Shown: piece after piece, positions 24,954 to 37,000 of the stretch
Layout of the letters: every line of letters starts with the position of its first letter
Position numbering within the stretch: position 1 is the first letter of the stretch
Origin: Sequoia sempervirens
Taxonomy: Eukaryota > Streptophyta > Pinopsida > Cupressales > Cupressaceae
Reading direction: 5' to 3'
DNA length: 64,000 nt
Assembly: GCA_007258455.2 (NCBI GenBank)
Contig: VDFB02000003.1
Location: 37,613,876 to 37,677,875 of the forward strand
Made by a program: the position numbers and the translations under genes
The notes under the pieces: generated by a model
What the model was told of the DNA's origin: nothing
Database searches by the model: none
What the model saw: only the letters and a program-made list of their open reading frames with translations

Positions 24954-24984
<31 letters not shown>
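24954..24984. repeat. TA dinucleotide microsatellite
   Basis: An uninterrupted TA run of about 31 bp inside the large LTR, shorter in the partner LTR near 40000. Confidence 0.9.
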
Positions 24985-24988
<4 letters not shown>

Positions 24989-25806
24989 TCGCCAAAGCAT
25001 CATTCGATAATTGAATGATTGTGACCTAGTGTCTATATTCACACACACATATTTATATAAATATAGTCGTTTCCTCATGTATGTATCTCTGTGAGTATTT
25101 CTACTCACATACATGTGCATTTGATAATTCCCTCATACACGGGTCTATGTGTATGTATTTATACATATGATTATATACATGCTATGTTTTACATTCATTA
25201 TGAAACGACGTAAAGGTAACCATTCATAAAGCCCAAAGACTCAACCCAAGCACAATCAAAACAACGTGAAAAGGAAGGAGTCAAAAATCAAACAGATAAA
25301 CATCACCCACAAAAGCATACAAAAGTAAACAAGATTCCTAATGCAAACATACAAGCTATGGATGGATCACCTGTAACCCACAAACTAACTTAGTTCAATC
25401 ACTCTAATGTAGTGTGTGTTTATGCTCAGATAGTTACATTTACCGGTTACTCGACCAAGATCTTCTCTCGTGTGATACTTCCCCTCCCCCTGGAGAAATT
25501 GACATTTACCTGCAACCACTAGCACATGCCTTGGCATTCAATTGTTCACAACAATAAGCAAAATATATAAACATCTTCAAAGTTAGAATGACAATAATTC
25601 AATAACCATCTATTCTCATATATTCAATATTTCACCATGAATAACATCAACTGAGATAGCATCAAATGAAACAACATCAAGTGATACAACATTCATATTG
25701 ATAACAAGGTACAAGCATCGTTAATTCATCTCCAGAATTCACATTACATTCACATTTACCCTATGTAGTAATAGTAAATAGTAACTTCACAATTTGGGGT
25801 GTAACA

Positions 25807-26027
25807 TACTTCCCCCTTGTGAGTCATCGTCCTCGATGATCTATAGCCTTTTAACATACAATTAAAGTTATATAAAGTTTTACTTACTATTCTCGAAATA
25901 CGTAAGATTTATAAAACATTCATCCTATGTAGCAATCTTTTCCTTCTTGGACCTTGCTTCAAGTGTCCTCACTATCGCATAGGGAAATCTCATATGCCTT
26001 ACACATACTTACTCTCCCAAAGAGCTT
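25807..26027 (-). other. 3' end of the large element's interior
   Basis: A 221-bp stretch between the left large LTR and the chromovirus. The minus strand carries a 'gaggacgatgactcacaagggggaagta' type end split over the LTR edge, similar to the sequence after the last codon of many plant Gypsy pol genes, with the purine tract immediately before the LTR. No ORF. Confidence 0.55.
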
Positions 26028-26032
26028 TATTA

Positions 26033-27281
26033 TGTGATGTCCCCTCTCTAGACGGTTCTCGGGAACAGTGTGTTAGCCCTTTATTAGACCCTTGTGGGCT
26101 AGCCAGATTGGTTAGAGGGTCAATGGTACTTTCTGGAGAGTTTGATCGTTCTGGTTTTCAGAGCCCAGTGACTGGTTCACAACAGGCGTTGGCATTTCAG
26201 GAGTCCACAGCTTCTGATGGCACAAGAATATTTGGAGTTTTGAGCGAGTTATGAATTTTTAAGTGATTGAGTTAATTATTTAACTTAATGCCTTTTATTA
26301 AAGTCACATCGACTTTAATACATTTTTATATCACTTAAAATATTCTAAAAAGGTGATTTAATATTTTAATGACTTAAAATATTAAAGTGTGCTCAATTAT
26401 TAAGTCATGACTATTGAAAATGACTTAATAAAATATTAAAAGATTTAAATGATTGCAAAAGGGCGTATCTTCTTGGAAATGCATGCCATTTTGGGTATAA
26501 AGCAATCTTTGGCAATGAGAAACTCAACTTTTGACAATTTCGACTTTGCCTTGTGCTATTTCCTGTGCATTCTCCTGTGATCAGGGTTTGAACAATTTTT
26601 CCATTGAAGAACGATAACTCTTCAGTGTTGAGCACTTTTGAGGCTGTGAGAGATCAGCTGAATTTGTGCAGTTTGTGAGAGCTTCATACAGAGGTTCTAC
26701 TGGGCTTGAACTGTGTTTCCTATTGGATTTCTTTATCAGTTTCAGAGGGTTTTTGGGAGATGGCGCCTTCATTTCATCTGGCAGACATCATACTTCTTGG
26801 CCGTACCTTCTAAGTGAGAATTTAGGTGGTTTGTAGTGAAGTGTGTGGCTCTTGTGCAAGGGTGTTTAGGCATTTCTTGGAGAAACGCCTTATTTTCTGA
26901 GGGATTCTCTTCATCATTTTAGGCGTTTGGCTTGTACTCTTCATCTGCCACCGTTTTCAGGCTGGATTTTGCATTCTGTAGCTTTCTACACCAGATTTGG
27001 TCAGTTTTTCACCATCTTGGCTGGCAAACTAGACTACTTTCTTAAATAAATAATCTGGACACTTCCGGGTATGTTTATGAGTTCTAAATCCATTGTTGAG
27101 CATATTTATTATCTTCTGTATTGTCAATTCGCCTGAAATAACTAAGATTTACATTTTATATGCATTTATGTTATGCGCCCCTTCTCTTCTATCTATCAAA
27201 CTTTCTCTAAAAAACTAAATAACACTAAAAAGACTTAAGAAATATTGGGGTTTAAGTTGAGAGCCAGCAGGGCTCATCACA
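26033..27281 (+). repeat. 5' LTR of the chromovirus
   Basis: 1249 bp, TGTGATGTCC to GGGCTCATCACA. The short ORFs on either strand here are repeated identically in the other LTR and have no protein signature. Confidence 0.95.
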
Positions 27282-27282
27282 G

Positions 27283-27294
27283 TGGTATCAGAGC
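27283..27294 (+). other. Primer-binding site of the chromovirus
   Basis: TGGTATCAGAGC one base after the 5' LTR, complementary to initiator methionine tRNA. Confidence 0.9.
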
Positions 27295-27329
27295 ACTGAT
27301 CCTGCCAGCTTGTGGGGTTAGAGAAATTT

Positions 27330-30300
27330 ATGAAGTCACACAAAGAGGGTTTTGGCAAGTTCTACTCTAGAGGGGGTCCTAGAAATCAGAGAGGTGATCA
27401 TAATCCTTTCCCACCATTTTCGTTTGAAGAACAAGAAGAGGAAATAGACTTGGATAATATGGCTAACAGGGAAGGAGGAAGTTCTTATAGGAATCCTTGG
27501 GATGAAGAGGATAGAGAAGCTAAAGACGTGCTCAGAGGTATGGTTGTAGGCCAAGAACAGGTGGCGACTATTCTTTAGCAACTCAGCACAAATGTCCAAA
27601 ATTTAACAATTAATAGAACTCAGAATATGGATCTAGATCGTGAAGGCAGTATTCACAGAGAGCCTCAGAGAATCATAGCTCCAACACGCACCTTTGAGAG
27701 AGCTACATGTCCTATTTTTACCAGATATGATGCTGAGGAAGTGGATGAAGTTGAATAGGGTGGTGTGATAAATTTTACAAATAACATTATGGTTATGCAT
27801 GATGAGTGGGATGCATTGCCATTGAGGGTTAAGGAGCACCTTAACTTCGACAGATTCATGAGCCAGAAGAGAGAACACACTAGAAGCAGGAATGACAGGC
27901 GGCCTAGACACAAGCAGAATGATCTTAGACAGGCTACCAATAAGCTTACTTTGGCGAACTTTGATGGCAGTGGTAGAGTTACAACACGTGCTTGGGTTAG
28001 TAAGCTTGACACTTTCATGACACTACGCCCCATGCCTGAGGAGGATGCCATTCATTTTGCAGCACTTCACCTTGATGGTGTGGCACATGACTGGTGGATT
28101 CATGGTATGGCTACTCTTCACCATGACAGGATTACCTTGTACCAGGAGTTTACTGATAGACTGGTAGAGAGATTTGATAGACGTGATCCTGAACTATTCT
28201 TCAAAGATCTGGCACAATTAAAACAGTTAGGTAGCTTGGAATCGTACATTGGTGAGTTCCAAAGACTATCTGTGATGGTGACAGGAATCTCAGAGAGAAG
28301 GCTGATCATATTGTTCATTGAGGGTCTTTTCGAGCCTATGAAAGGTTGGATAAAAGCATTTGATCCACCTACCTTACAGGAAGCCATGAGGAAAGCTCGC
28401 AGCATGGAGCTAACCACACCTCGTAAGCCATTTGGCTCGAAGCCAACTACCTCCTATACAGAGAACAAATCAGTGCCGAAGAAGGCTGATAATGCAGATC
28501 TGAAAAAGAAATTTGTAGCTCCTTTAGATCGAGAAACAATGAACGATTTACGAAGGAGAAAACTTTGTTTTTACTGCAAAGGTCCGTATGACTTTAATCA
28601 TGATTGCCCCCTCAAACCTAAAGGGAAAAACAAGCACATGGAGTGGTTTTATGAGGGAGATACATTGACTGATTTTTCTGATCAGCAAGCTCCAATCTAT
28701 GATATAGATGGAGAAGAGTCAGAAAATGAGGCATAAATTGTAGTAGAAACAGAATTAAAAGAGGCTCATATGTCCAGCATGTAGAGAGAGGGATCTTTCA
28801 GACTCCGTGGGATCTTAGCTGGTCAAAGGGTCATATCCCTTCTAGATACAGGTGCAACCCACAACTTCATCGATTCTCGGTTAGTGGAGAAATGGGGAAT
28901 TCAAACTCAGCAGTTTGAAGGCATACGTGTGAAGGTTGCAGATGGATACACTCTCAACTGTGAGAGGATGATACTTGACTTGCCTTTGAAACTTAACAAT
29001 TTTGAGTTTAAGGAAGATTTTTATGTTGTAAACATGGGAGGAACGGATATAGTTCTTGGCATGAAGTGGCTTCATGCAATAGGAGAGTTCACGCTTAATT
29101 TGCGTGACATGGAGATGAAATTCAGTATAGATGGCTCTAATCATATTCTAAAAGCCATCAAGGATAGCAACCTTAGAGAAATTTCACTCTGGAGAATGGA
29201 GCGTTTGATTCGCCATGATATGGTAGAGTGGGCTGCTGAGTGCAAGCTAATGCCTTCACAGTTGGAGCAGCAAGCTTCTTCTTACCATCCAAATGTGCAA
29301 GAACTTCGAATCAAACATGCGAAGGTTTTCAGTGCAATTCCACCAGGCAGACCTCCTGATAGAGGTATTGAGCATATTATAGAGCTAGATGAGGGCACGA
29401 AACCGATCATGATTACTCCTTACCGGCACCCCAAGCGTTTAAAAGACGAGATTGAGAAAACTATTAAGGAGCTTTTAGCTATGGGGCACATTAGGCCGAG
29501 TAAGTCACCCTTTGCTTCATCAGTTGTTTTGGTGAAGAAAAAGGATGGTACACTCAGAATGTGTATTGACTACAGAATGCTCAACAGGAAGACAATAAAG
29601 AACAGGTATCCTATTCCACGGATAGATGAGTTGATAGACGAGCTTCATGGAGCTTGCTACTTCTCAAAGATTGATTTGATGACAGGGTATCATCAGATCA
29701 AAGTCCAAGAGGAGGACATAGAGAAAACTGCGTTCAAATGTCACTGTGGACACTATGATTTCTTGGTTATGCCATTCGGTTTAACCAATGCTCCAGCCAC
29801 GTTTCAATCTACAATGAACAGGGTTTTCCATCCTCACTTGAGGAAATTTGTATTGGTGTTCTTCGATGACATCCTGGTTTATAGCAAATCATGGGAGGAA
29901 CACATGGTTCACTTGGATGAGGTACTGAGTATACTTGACAGGGAGTCCTTGTATGCCAAGGAGTCCAAGTGTGCTTTAGGCATGGCAGAGCTTTTATATC
30001 TGGGACACATCATCAGCGGTGCAGGAGTCAGCATGGATCCAGAGAAAATTCGAGCCATCATCGATTGGCCTACACCTGAGACTTTGACACAGCTCAGGGG
30101 TTTTGTAGGATTGTGTGCCTTCTATCGTCGGTTCGTTAGTGGATTCTCGCGGCATGCTGCGCCACTAACTGATTTGACTAAGAAGGGTGCTTTTGTGTGG
30201 ACACCACTAGCACAGGCGTGCTTTGAGAAGTTCAAACTTCTTATGACTACGTGTCCAGTTTTGGCTCTACCGGACTTCACTAAACCCTTTGAGTTACATT

Positions 30301-32126
30301 GCGATGCCAGTGGTGAGGGTATTGGTGCAGTTATCATGCAGGATCGACACCCTATAGCTTTCGAGAGCAGGAAGCTAAGAGGTCCTGAACGGAGCTACAG
30401 TATCTATGATAAGGAAATGTTGGCCATCATGCATGCCATGGCCAAATTCAGGTAGTACTTGATTGGTAGTAAATTCACTGTTAAAACCGATCATAATAGT
30501 CTGAAACATTTTCTTGGGCAGCGAGATCTGAATGAAAGGCAACAAAAATGGGTTAGCAAGCTTCAGTCCTACGATTTTGACATCTCCTATGTCAAGGGCA
30601 CTCAGAATGTGGTTGCTGATGCTTTATCTCGCCGTCCTCACTTGAGCTCTATTACACTGGTTTCAAAGGACTGGAGACATCTGATAGTAGCAGAGTATGC
30701 TAAGGACCCATGGGCTTCTAGCATAGTAGATGGATCAGTACAGGATGACAGGTATTCACTTGTAGATGATCTTATCATCTACAAAGGGAGGATTTTAGTG
30801 GTCCCAGGTTCTGAGATGAGGGACAGAGTATTGAGGTCATTCCATGATTCACCCATAGCAGGACATCCCGGTTACTTTAAGACCTACAGGCAGGTACGGG
30901 AGAGATTCTCTTGGAAGGGTCTCAAGTCTTATGTTCTCCAGTATGTCAGGGAATGTCTTGTTTGTCAGCAGAACAAGCAAGAGCATACATACCCTGCAGG
31001 TTTACTCCAGCCGCTTCCTATTCTTGAGAGGAAGTGGGATTGTTTGTCCACGGACTTCGTCACGGGCTTGCCAAAAGCTCAAGGGAAGGACAACATTTTC
31101 GTGGTGGTAGATCGATTGACGAAATATGCACACTTCTTCGCAATCACTACTACACACACGGCTACCTAGGTGGCAGATTTGTTCTTCCGAGAGGTATTCA
31201 GGTTGCACGGTTTGCCTCGAAGTATAGTCAGTGACAGGGACACCAGGTTTATGAGTAACTTCTGGCAGGAGTTATTCAAACTTTGCGGGACAGAGCTCAC
31301 TCCGAGTACCAACTACCACCCCCAGACAGATGGGAAAACTGAGATAGTCAACAAATGGGTGGAAGGGTACTTGCAAAATTACAGTTCAGGGCAGCAAAAG
31401 GCATGGGTGAGGTGGTTATACCTTTGTGAGTATTGCTACAATACCACCCATCACATGAGCATCCAGATGACACCTTACCGAGCATTATATGGATATGATG
31501 CTCCGAGCTTTCTAGACTTATTGCTGAGTGACAGTAGAGTTCCTAGTGCTGGTGATTTATTACAGGAGAACCAGGATATTATGAGGGCACTCAGAGAGAA
31601 TATACAGAAAGCCCAAAATCAGCAGAAGCAATATGCTGATCAGAAACGAGTAGCTCGGTCTTTTGAGATCGATGATTTGGTGTACCTGATGCTTCAGCCT
31701 TATAGGCAGTCCACCCTTCGTAAGAAGGGCTTCGAGAAACTTAAGCCGCGATACTATGGACCTTTCAGAGTTGTTAGATGTGTCGGTCAAGTGGCTTATG
31801 AGTTAGATCTTCCGGTGGACAGTAAGGTTCACAACGTGTTCCATGTGTCGCGCCTCAAAAAGGCGTTGGGACAACACGTAATTCCTTCTATTGATTTGCC
31901 ACCCCTGGATGATGAGGGGAAGTTGGTTTTGATACCTGAGGCCATTCTGGATTCCAGAGAGCATCATCTTCGGAGGCTGGTTATCAGGGAATACTTGGTA
32001 AAGTGGAGGGATCTACCGGCAGAGGATGCTACTTGGGAGAGTGACAGTATTCTTCAGCATTCGGCTTTGAGTTTGCTTGTGGACAAGCAAATTCGGGGAG
32101 GGCGGACTGTGATGTCCCCTCTCTAG
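27330..32126 (+). pseudogene. Chromovirus gag-pol, single frame with six stops
   Basis: The frame is continuous for 1599 codons with no frameshift. Domains in order: acidic N-terminal gag; capsid-like gag (about 27930-28300, with AHDWW); zinc knuckle CFYC...HDC (28566-28610); protease DTGA (28845); reverse transcriptase with MPFGLTNAPATFQ and FFDDILVYS (about 29400-29900); RNase H with HCDAS and ADALS (about 30290-30640); integrase with a zinc domain, DFVTGLP, SDRDTRF and TDGKTE (about 30840-31370); GPF/Y-like region and KVHNVFHVSRLKK (about 31740-31870); and a C-terminal chromodomain with REYLVKWRDLPAEDATWE (about 31990-32050). Chromodomains guide integration toward modified histones. Premature stops are at 27576, 27756, 28734, 28782, 30453 and 31167, five TAG and one TAA, all compatible with C-to-T changes in glutamine codons. 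I chose the ATG at 27330; no upstream ATG in this frame was seen. Confidence 0.93.
32094..32107 (+). other. Purine-rich primer tract of the chromovirus, inside the coding frame
   Basis: The sequence CGGGGAGGGCGGAC directly precedes the 3' LTR and is the expected plus-strand primer site. It also encodes the last residues after the chromodomain. Confidence 0.7.
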
Positions 32127-33356
32127 ACAGTTCTCGGGAACAGTGTGTTAGCCCTTTATTGGACCCTTGTGGGCTAGCCAGATTGGTTAGAGGGTCAGTG
32201 GTACTTTCTGGAGAGTTTGATCGTTCTGGTTTTCAGAGCCCAGTGACTGGTTCATAGCAGGCGTTGGCATTTCAGGAGTCCACAGCTTCTGACGGCACAA
32301 GAATATTTGGAGTTTTGAGCGAGTTATGAATTTTTAAGTGATTGAGTTAATTATTTAACTTAATGCCTTTTATTAAAGTCACATCGACTTTAATACATTT
32401 TTATATCACTTAAAATATTCTAAAAAGGTGATTTAATATTTTAATGACTTAAAATATTAAAGTGCGCTCAATTATTAAGTCATGACTATTGAAAATGACT
32501 TAATAAAATATTAAAAGATTTAAATGATTGCAAAAGGGCGTATCTTCTTGGAAATGCGTGCCATTTTGGGTATAAAGCAATCTTTGGCAATGAGAAACTC
32601 ACCTTTTGACAATTTCGACTTTGCCTTGTGCTATTTCCTGTGCATTCTCCTGTGATCAAGGTTTGAACAATTTTTCCATTGAAGAACGATAACTCTTCAG
32701 TGTTGAGCACTTTTGAGGCTGTGAGAGATCAGCTGAATTTGTGCAGTTTGTGAGAGCTTCATACAGAGGTTCTACTGGGCTTGAACTGTGTTTCCTATTG
32801 GATTTCTTTATCAGTTTCAGAGGGTTTTTGGGAGATGGCGCCTTCATTTCATCTGGCAGACATCATACTTCTTGGCCGTACCTTCTAAGTGAGAATTCAG
32901 GTGGTTTGTAGTGAAGTGCGTGGCTCTTGTGCAAGGGCGTTTAGGAATTTCTTGGAGAAACGCCTTCTTTTCTAAGGGATTCTCTTCATCATTTTAGGCA
33001 TTTGGCTTGTACTCTTCATCTGCCACCGTTTTCAGGTTGGATTTTGCATTCTGTAGCTTTCTACACCAGATTTGGTCAGTTTTTCACCATCTTGGCTGGC
33101 AAACTGGACTACTTTCTTAAATAAATAATCTGGACACTTTTGGGTATGTTTATGAGTTCTAAATCCATTGTTGAGCATATTTATTATCTTCTGTATTGTC
33201 AATTCGCCTGAAATAACTTAGATTTACATTTTATATGCATTTATGCTGTGCGCCCCTTCTCTTCTGTCTATCAAACTTTCTCTAAAAAACTAAATAACAC
33301 TAAAAAGACTTAAGAAATATTGGGGTTTAAGTTGCGAGCCAACAGGGCTCATCACA
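32108..33356 (+). repeat. 3' LTR of the chromovirus
   Basis: 1249 bp, same ends. The gag-pol frame runs 19 bases into it before stopping. Confidence 0.95.
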
Positions 33357-33361
33357 TATTA

Positions 33362-36300
33362 CATATACACATCCAATATATAATAGTAACTATACATAAC
33401 ACCTAAAACATACTGATAAACAATTATTGGCCCATGAATTTATCCTTAGTATAATCCAATTAGAAAAGGAATAACAATGTATTGCGCACTACACCGTGGG
33501 TCCCATCCTTTCCCTTTTGTATTTACACTTTTAGACAATGCATAAACTGAGTCCATCCATCACTTACACATCCATTTTCCTTGCCATAAAGTACTTTCTG
33601 TTGATTACTTGTCCATCTCGAGAATAACATTGCTCCTGGACACCTGTCAAATCCTGATACTGCTTCATTCTTAAGCTTTGTATCGACAAAGTTTCATCGA
33701 TCACTTTGATCTATTGCTCCTTTTTGAAATTCTATCAAGTCTATGGTTTTACCCTATTTCTAAGCCTATTTCAACTTAATAGAGTTTCCAACCTTTCCTT
33801 CCATATAATGGTCTAAACTTCAATGTTAGAAGTTTATAAATTATTCAAGATTTAGTTTACCATTTTTTACTATAATAATATATTGCACATTCGCTCAACT
33901 GAATGTTTCATAGTATGATCATGGTTTACACAACCCTATCATTATTTGCTTGTTCAAAATTGAAATAACCTTCTCAGGAATACTAAGCAACTACTTCCCA
34001 TAATAAATTATTTAGGACCAAAATCCTATAAGTCAAGTTTCCAAAAAGCATTGGTTACTTTGATGAGTTTGTACACTAGAACATTATGTTAGTTTTACCG
34101 ATATAGACAAATTGATTTGTCTTGTGTTCTACCACTTTTCCTCAGGAATCTCAAGAGAGTATACATGTCCTATTGATGATGGCATTCGGTCTTCATTTCT
34201 TGGCATACTAGACATTATCTTGCCACGTTCTGTGCAACCTCTTACTCTATCTTTTTCCAAGTTATAGTGGATCCTCATCCGACAATTCACTTTGTCATCC
34301 AATGTCCTCACTCTGACATTAATTCCCTCATTTCCTTCCTAAATCTTCCAAAATTTTGGGTACATAGGTTCTTTTTATCCAATAATAGTCTATTTTTTGA
34401 CTACGTGAAAACCTATTTTAAGATCTCACGCCATTTTTTAATTCTAATGTAAAAATGGTTACAAGTTTTGTGGAGATAAATCCCATTTATCTTAGGTCAT
34501 CCATACTGGGGATTTATTTTGTCCTTGGATTATTTTAAATTATGTAATCCATCTTTCAACTCAATAAAATTTTCCCGATAAGAATTGGTACTAATTTTGA
34601 GTACCAATCCTTGTTCAATCATGTTGATCCCTAGAAGATATCAAATTTAATTGCATACCTAATTATCAAGCATGAACGTTTCTTGTTAGCTCCATGAATT
34701 CTCTTAATCATATAGGAGAGTCCCAACTTCGGTATATCCTATTTGAGCACAAGTAACAATCCTAGTGTTCTACTTAGTAAAATTTTCCAACATTTCATGC
34801 TAAGTGAAAATTCTATGATGTCATGACATAGCAATAGATGCTTCCCTTTGAGAGTGTATCCCTTTTAATATAAGTGCCACTCAAAGTAGAGTCTTGTCAA
34901 CAATATGACTTCCTTTCACTCACTAGGTATCCTACCTATGTTTCCAATCTTATAGAATTTCATAAGCTCGAGTGATTTACACATTCCCATGGGCGAATCT
35001 CAATCTCAATATTCCCTTCCAATTCTTAGGATGGATTCCTCAATTGTTGACTAGTCTAATGTTATAGGTTTCTCTACCCCTATATGTCCCAATCAAGATC
35101 AGATGTACAACTCAATCAAGTAAGTTATTCCCAACTTAAAAGTGTTAATGATTAGTCTAGTACACAACCAGCTCTCTCTTCATTCGAGTGAACTTCTTAT
35201 CCCAATTAGGTTATTCTTAAACCTAAAGTTTCTTTCAAGAGTAAGGTAGTGATCAAATAATCATTCTTATAAAGATATTTTGATATGGTTCACATAACGT
35301 CACCTCCTACCTTATCCTTCATACCATCTCTATGGTACTTCACTGTCAAGTTGCTTCACGACTTGGATATACTTCGTAATATGTAGTATTACTACTTATA
35401 TATAGAAATATCATTGTTATCTAAATTCTCCATATAAAGTATATGGGAGTGTAGAGAGACTTTCCTCCAATTCATGAGTAACCTAGATCTTCCTTTGCCA
35501 ATCCCCTGGACAATGATCTTCCCTATTATGATCAAATTATCCGCCTATCCTTTTCCAAGGCATCAATGATAATATCGTTTGATCTTCCAATCAGATAAAT
35601 ATATGGTATGGGATGATAATAGGTCATAATCCTTGACCTTTCCATTTATCTTACTCCGAAAATCCTAATACCTTTTTCCTTGTGGTCATAAAATGTATGA
35701 CTTAATTACCATCATGACTTGCAAAGAAGTCATTAGTTCTTCCAAATTAAGAACATACCCACATTTTTTGTTGGGTGGGGTACTTATCTCAAGTCAATCC
35801 ACTCTCTTCCTTCACCCCTTAGTGTTTCCACAACTTTCAATCTATTCAAAGTTGAATTTCCTAGAAATACTTGCTTCTTTGAAATGATTTATCATTCCTT
35901 GTTGTTGGCTTTTTATTGCCTTTTCCTTGCCTCATGACATACCTTGTATATAATTTTTCCCTAAGATAGATTCATTGCCATTTTCCAACATTTGGTTCAT
36001 CCAATAAGAGATCTAATGAATAATCAGAAACTTAAGATACACACTATTATTCCCATTTTCTTTCTAATATCCTTTTTGGTGGAGGAATATCCATGTTCAC
36101 AAGCCTCTTTTGTTGATGTACTTTTCATCTTAGAACATTGTTTTCCTCACAACTTCTATTGATTTGACACATAGTGCCATATTGCATTCCATCTCCTTTT
36201 GGAACCTCTAATCATATGTTGGTTTTCGCAAACATGATGGTGAGTTCATCTTATACCCCAACCTATCTATGTACTATCCAAACCTTTGTCAGTCTTCTTT

Positions 36301-36985
36301 CTCATAATCACCTTTCCAAGTGACTTCATCCCAATTCCTGGATTCTTATTGTCTCATAACCTTTAGAGATACCAAAGTTGTTTGGTATCGTTCTCTCATC
36401 TTAATCAACTCCAATAATCTCATTGATTTTGTTTGGTGGAACCTTTCCTATGTCATTGATTACTTCTTTAAGACCATTCTAGTATTTTTGTCTTTTCCTA
36501 GGTACTAACTCTTTTCTTGCAAGATCTTATCCTTACAAAAGAATTAGATTTATGTCAAGAGTTCTCCAACCTTGTGGATACCTCCTTTGTGGTATTCACT
36601 AAATCAAGAATTATTGACCCTTTACAATCATAGTTTGCAACTATAAAAGGGTTATCTCATTTCTTCCCATTCCTTTAGAGTCACTTAGCTACCTAGTAGG
36701 ATAAAGTTATACATAGGTTATTCTTCCTAACCTTCCTACATAACTTGATTGCATAATCATTTGCAATCTCAGGTAATATCATAAGTTGTTGGTTTAGGAG
36801 TTCCTACTCCAGGAATGACTCTTAACTAGTCCCAATTTATATAAGTTATTAGGTATCTCATCTTCCTTTTTACTTCCCTATGTCTTTTCTCTTGCCGTTG
36901 TGGCACAAAAAATTTTCAATCATTATCTTTTGATAAGGTTTATGCATTATTGCATAATGAGCTCATAGGTTTCAGTGTAGAACCT
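33362..36985 (-). other. Non-coding interior of the large element
   Basis: About 3.6 kb between the chromovirus and the primer-binding site at 36986. I translated parts of the minus strand by eye and found frequent stops and no gag, protease, RT or integrase motif. It may be very old pol sequence or true non-coding filler. Confidence 0.55.
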
Positions 36986-36998
36986 GGCTCTGATACCA
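36986..36998 (-). other. Primer-binding site of the large element
   Basis: The minus strand reads TGGTATCAGAGCC, the usual complement of the 3' end of plant initiator methionine tRNA. It is 2 nt inside the 5' LTR at 37001, which fixes the element's orientation as minus. Confidence 0.85.
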
Positions 36999-37000
36999 CA

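Larger units (their letters stand above)
16866..25806 (-). repeat. 3' LTR of the large element, split by a nested insertion
   Basis: The left LTR on the plus map. It is collinear with 37001-40841 except that 17126-22161 is an inserted element plus its target duplication. Without it the LTR is about 3905 bp. By eye the two copies differ by several percent, more in some stretches. Differences include a 10-bp repeat expansion at 23313 and length changes in TA arrays. Confidence 0.85.
26033..33356 (+). mobile_element. Ty3/Gypsy chromovirus, complete but inactivated
   Basis: A 7324-bp element with two LTRs of exactly 1249 bp (26033-27281 and 32108-33356), ends TGTGATG...CATCACA, and a perfect 5-bp target duplication TATTA (26028-26032 and 33357-33361). 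The primer-binding site is at 27283-27294 and a purine-rich tract at 32094-32107. One gag-pol frame runs 27330-32126 and ends in a chromodomain, which places it among chromoviruses. I count about 27 LTR differences by eye (about 2%), so it is the youngest datable insertion in the window. It sits in the interior of the large LARD-like element. Confidence 0.95.

Noticed and set aside
24777..25120. Minus-strand ORFs rich in Tyr and Ile
   Set aside because: They are translations of TA microsatellites inside the large LTR.
26411..26772. Minus-strand ORFs of 63-74 codons, repeated at 32486-32847
   Set aside because: They lie in the two LTRs of the chromovirus and are antisense to LTR transcript sequence. 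No protein signature.
33362..36985. Decayed pol gene in the interior of the large element
   Set aside because: Minus-strand translation by eye gave no RT, integrase or protease motif and very frequent stops. Not supported, though extreme decay cannot be excluded.
36986..36998. tRNA gene suggested by 'ggctctgatacca'
   Set aside because: Only a primer-binding site: there are no cloverleaf arms around it and it sits exactly beside an LTR.
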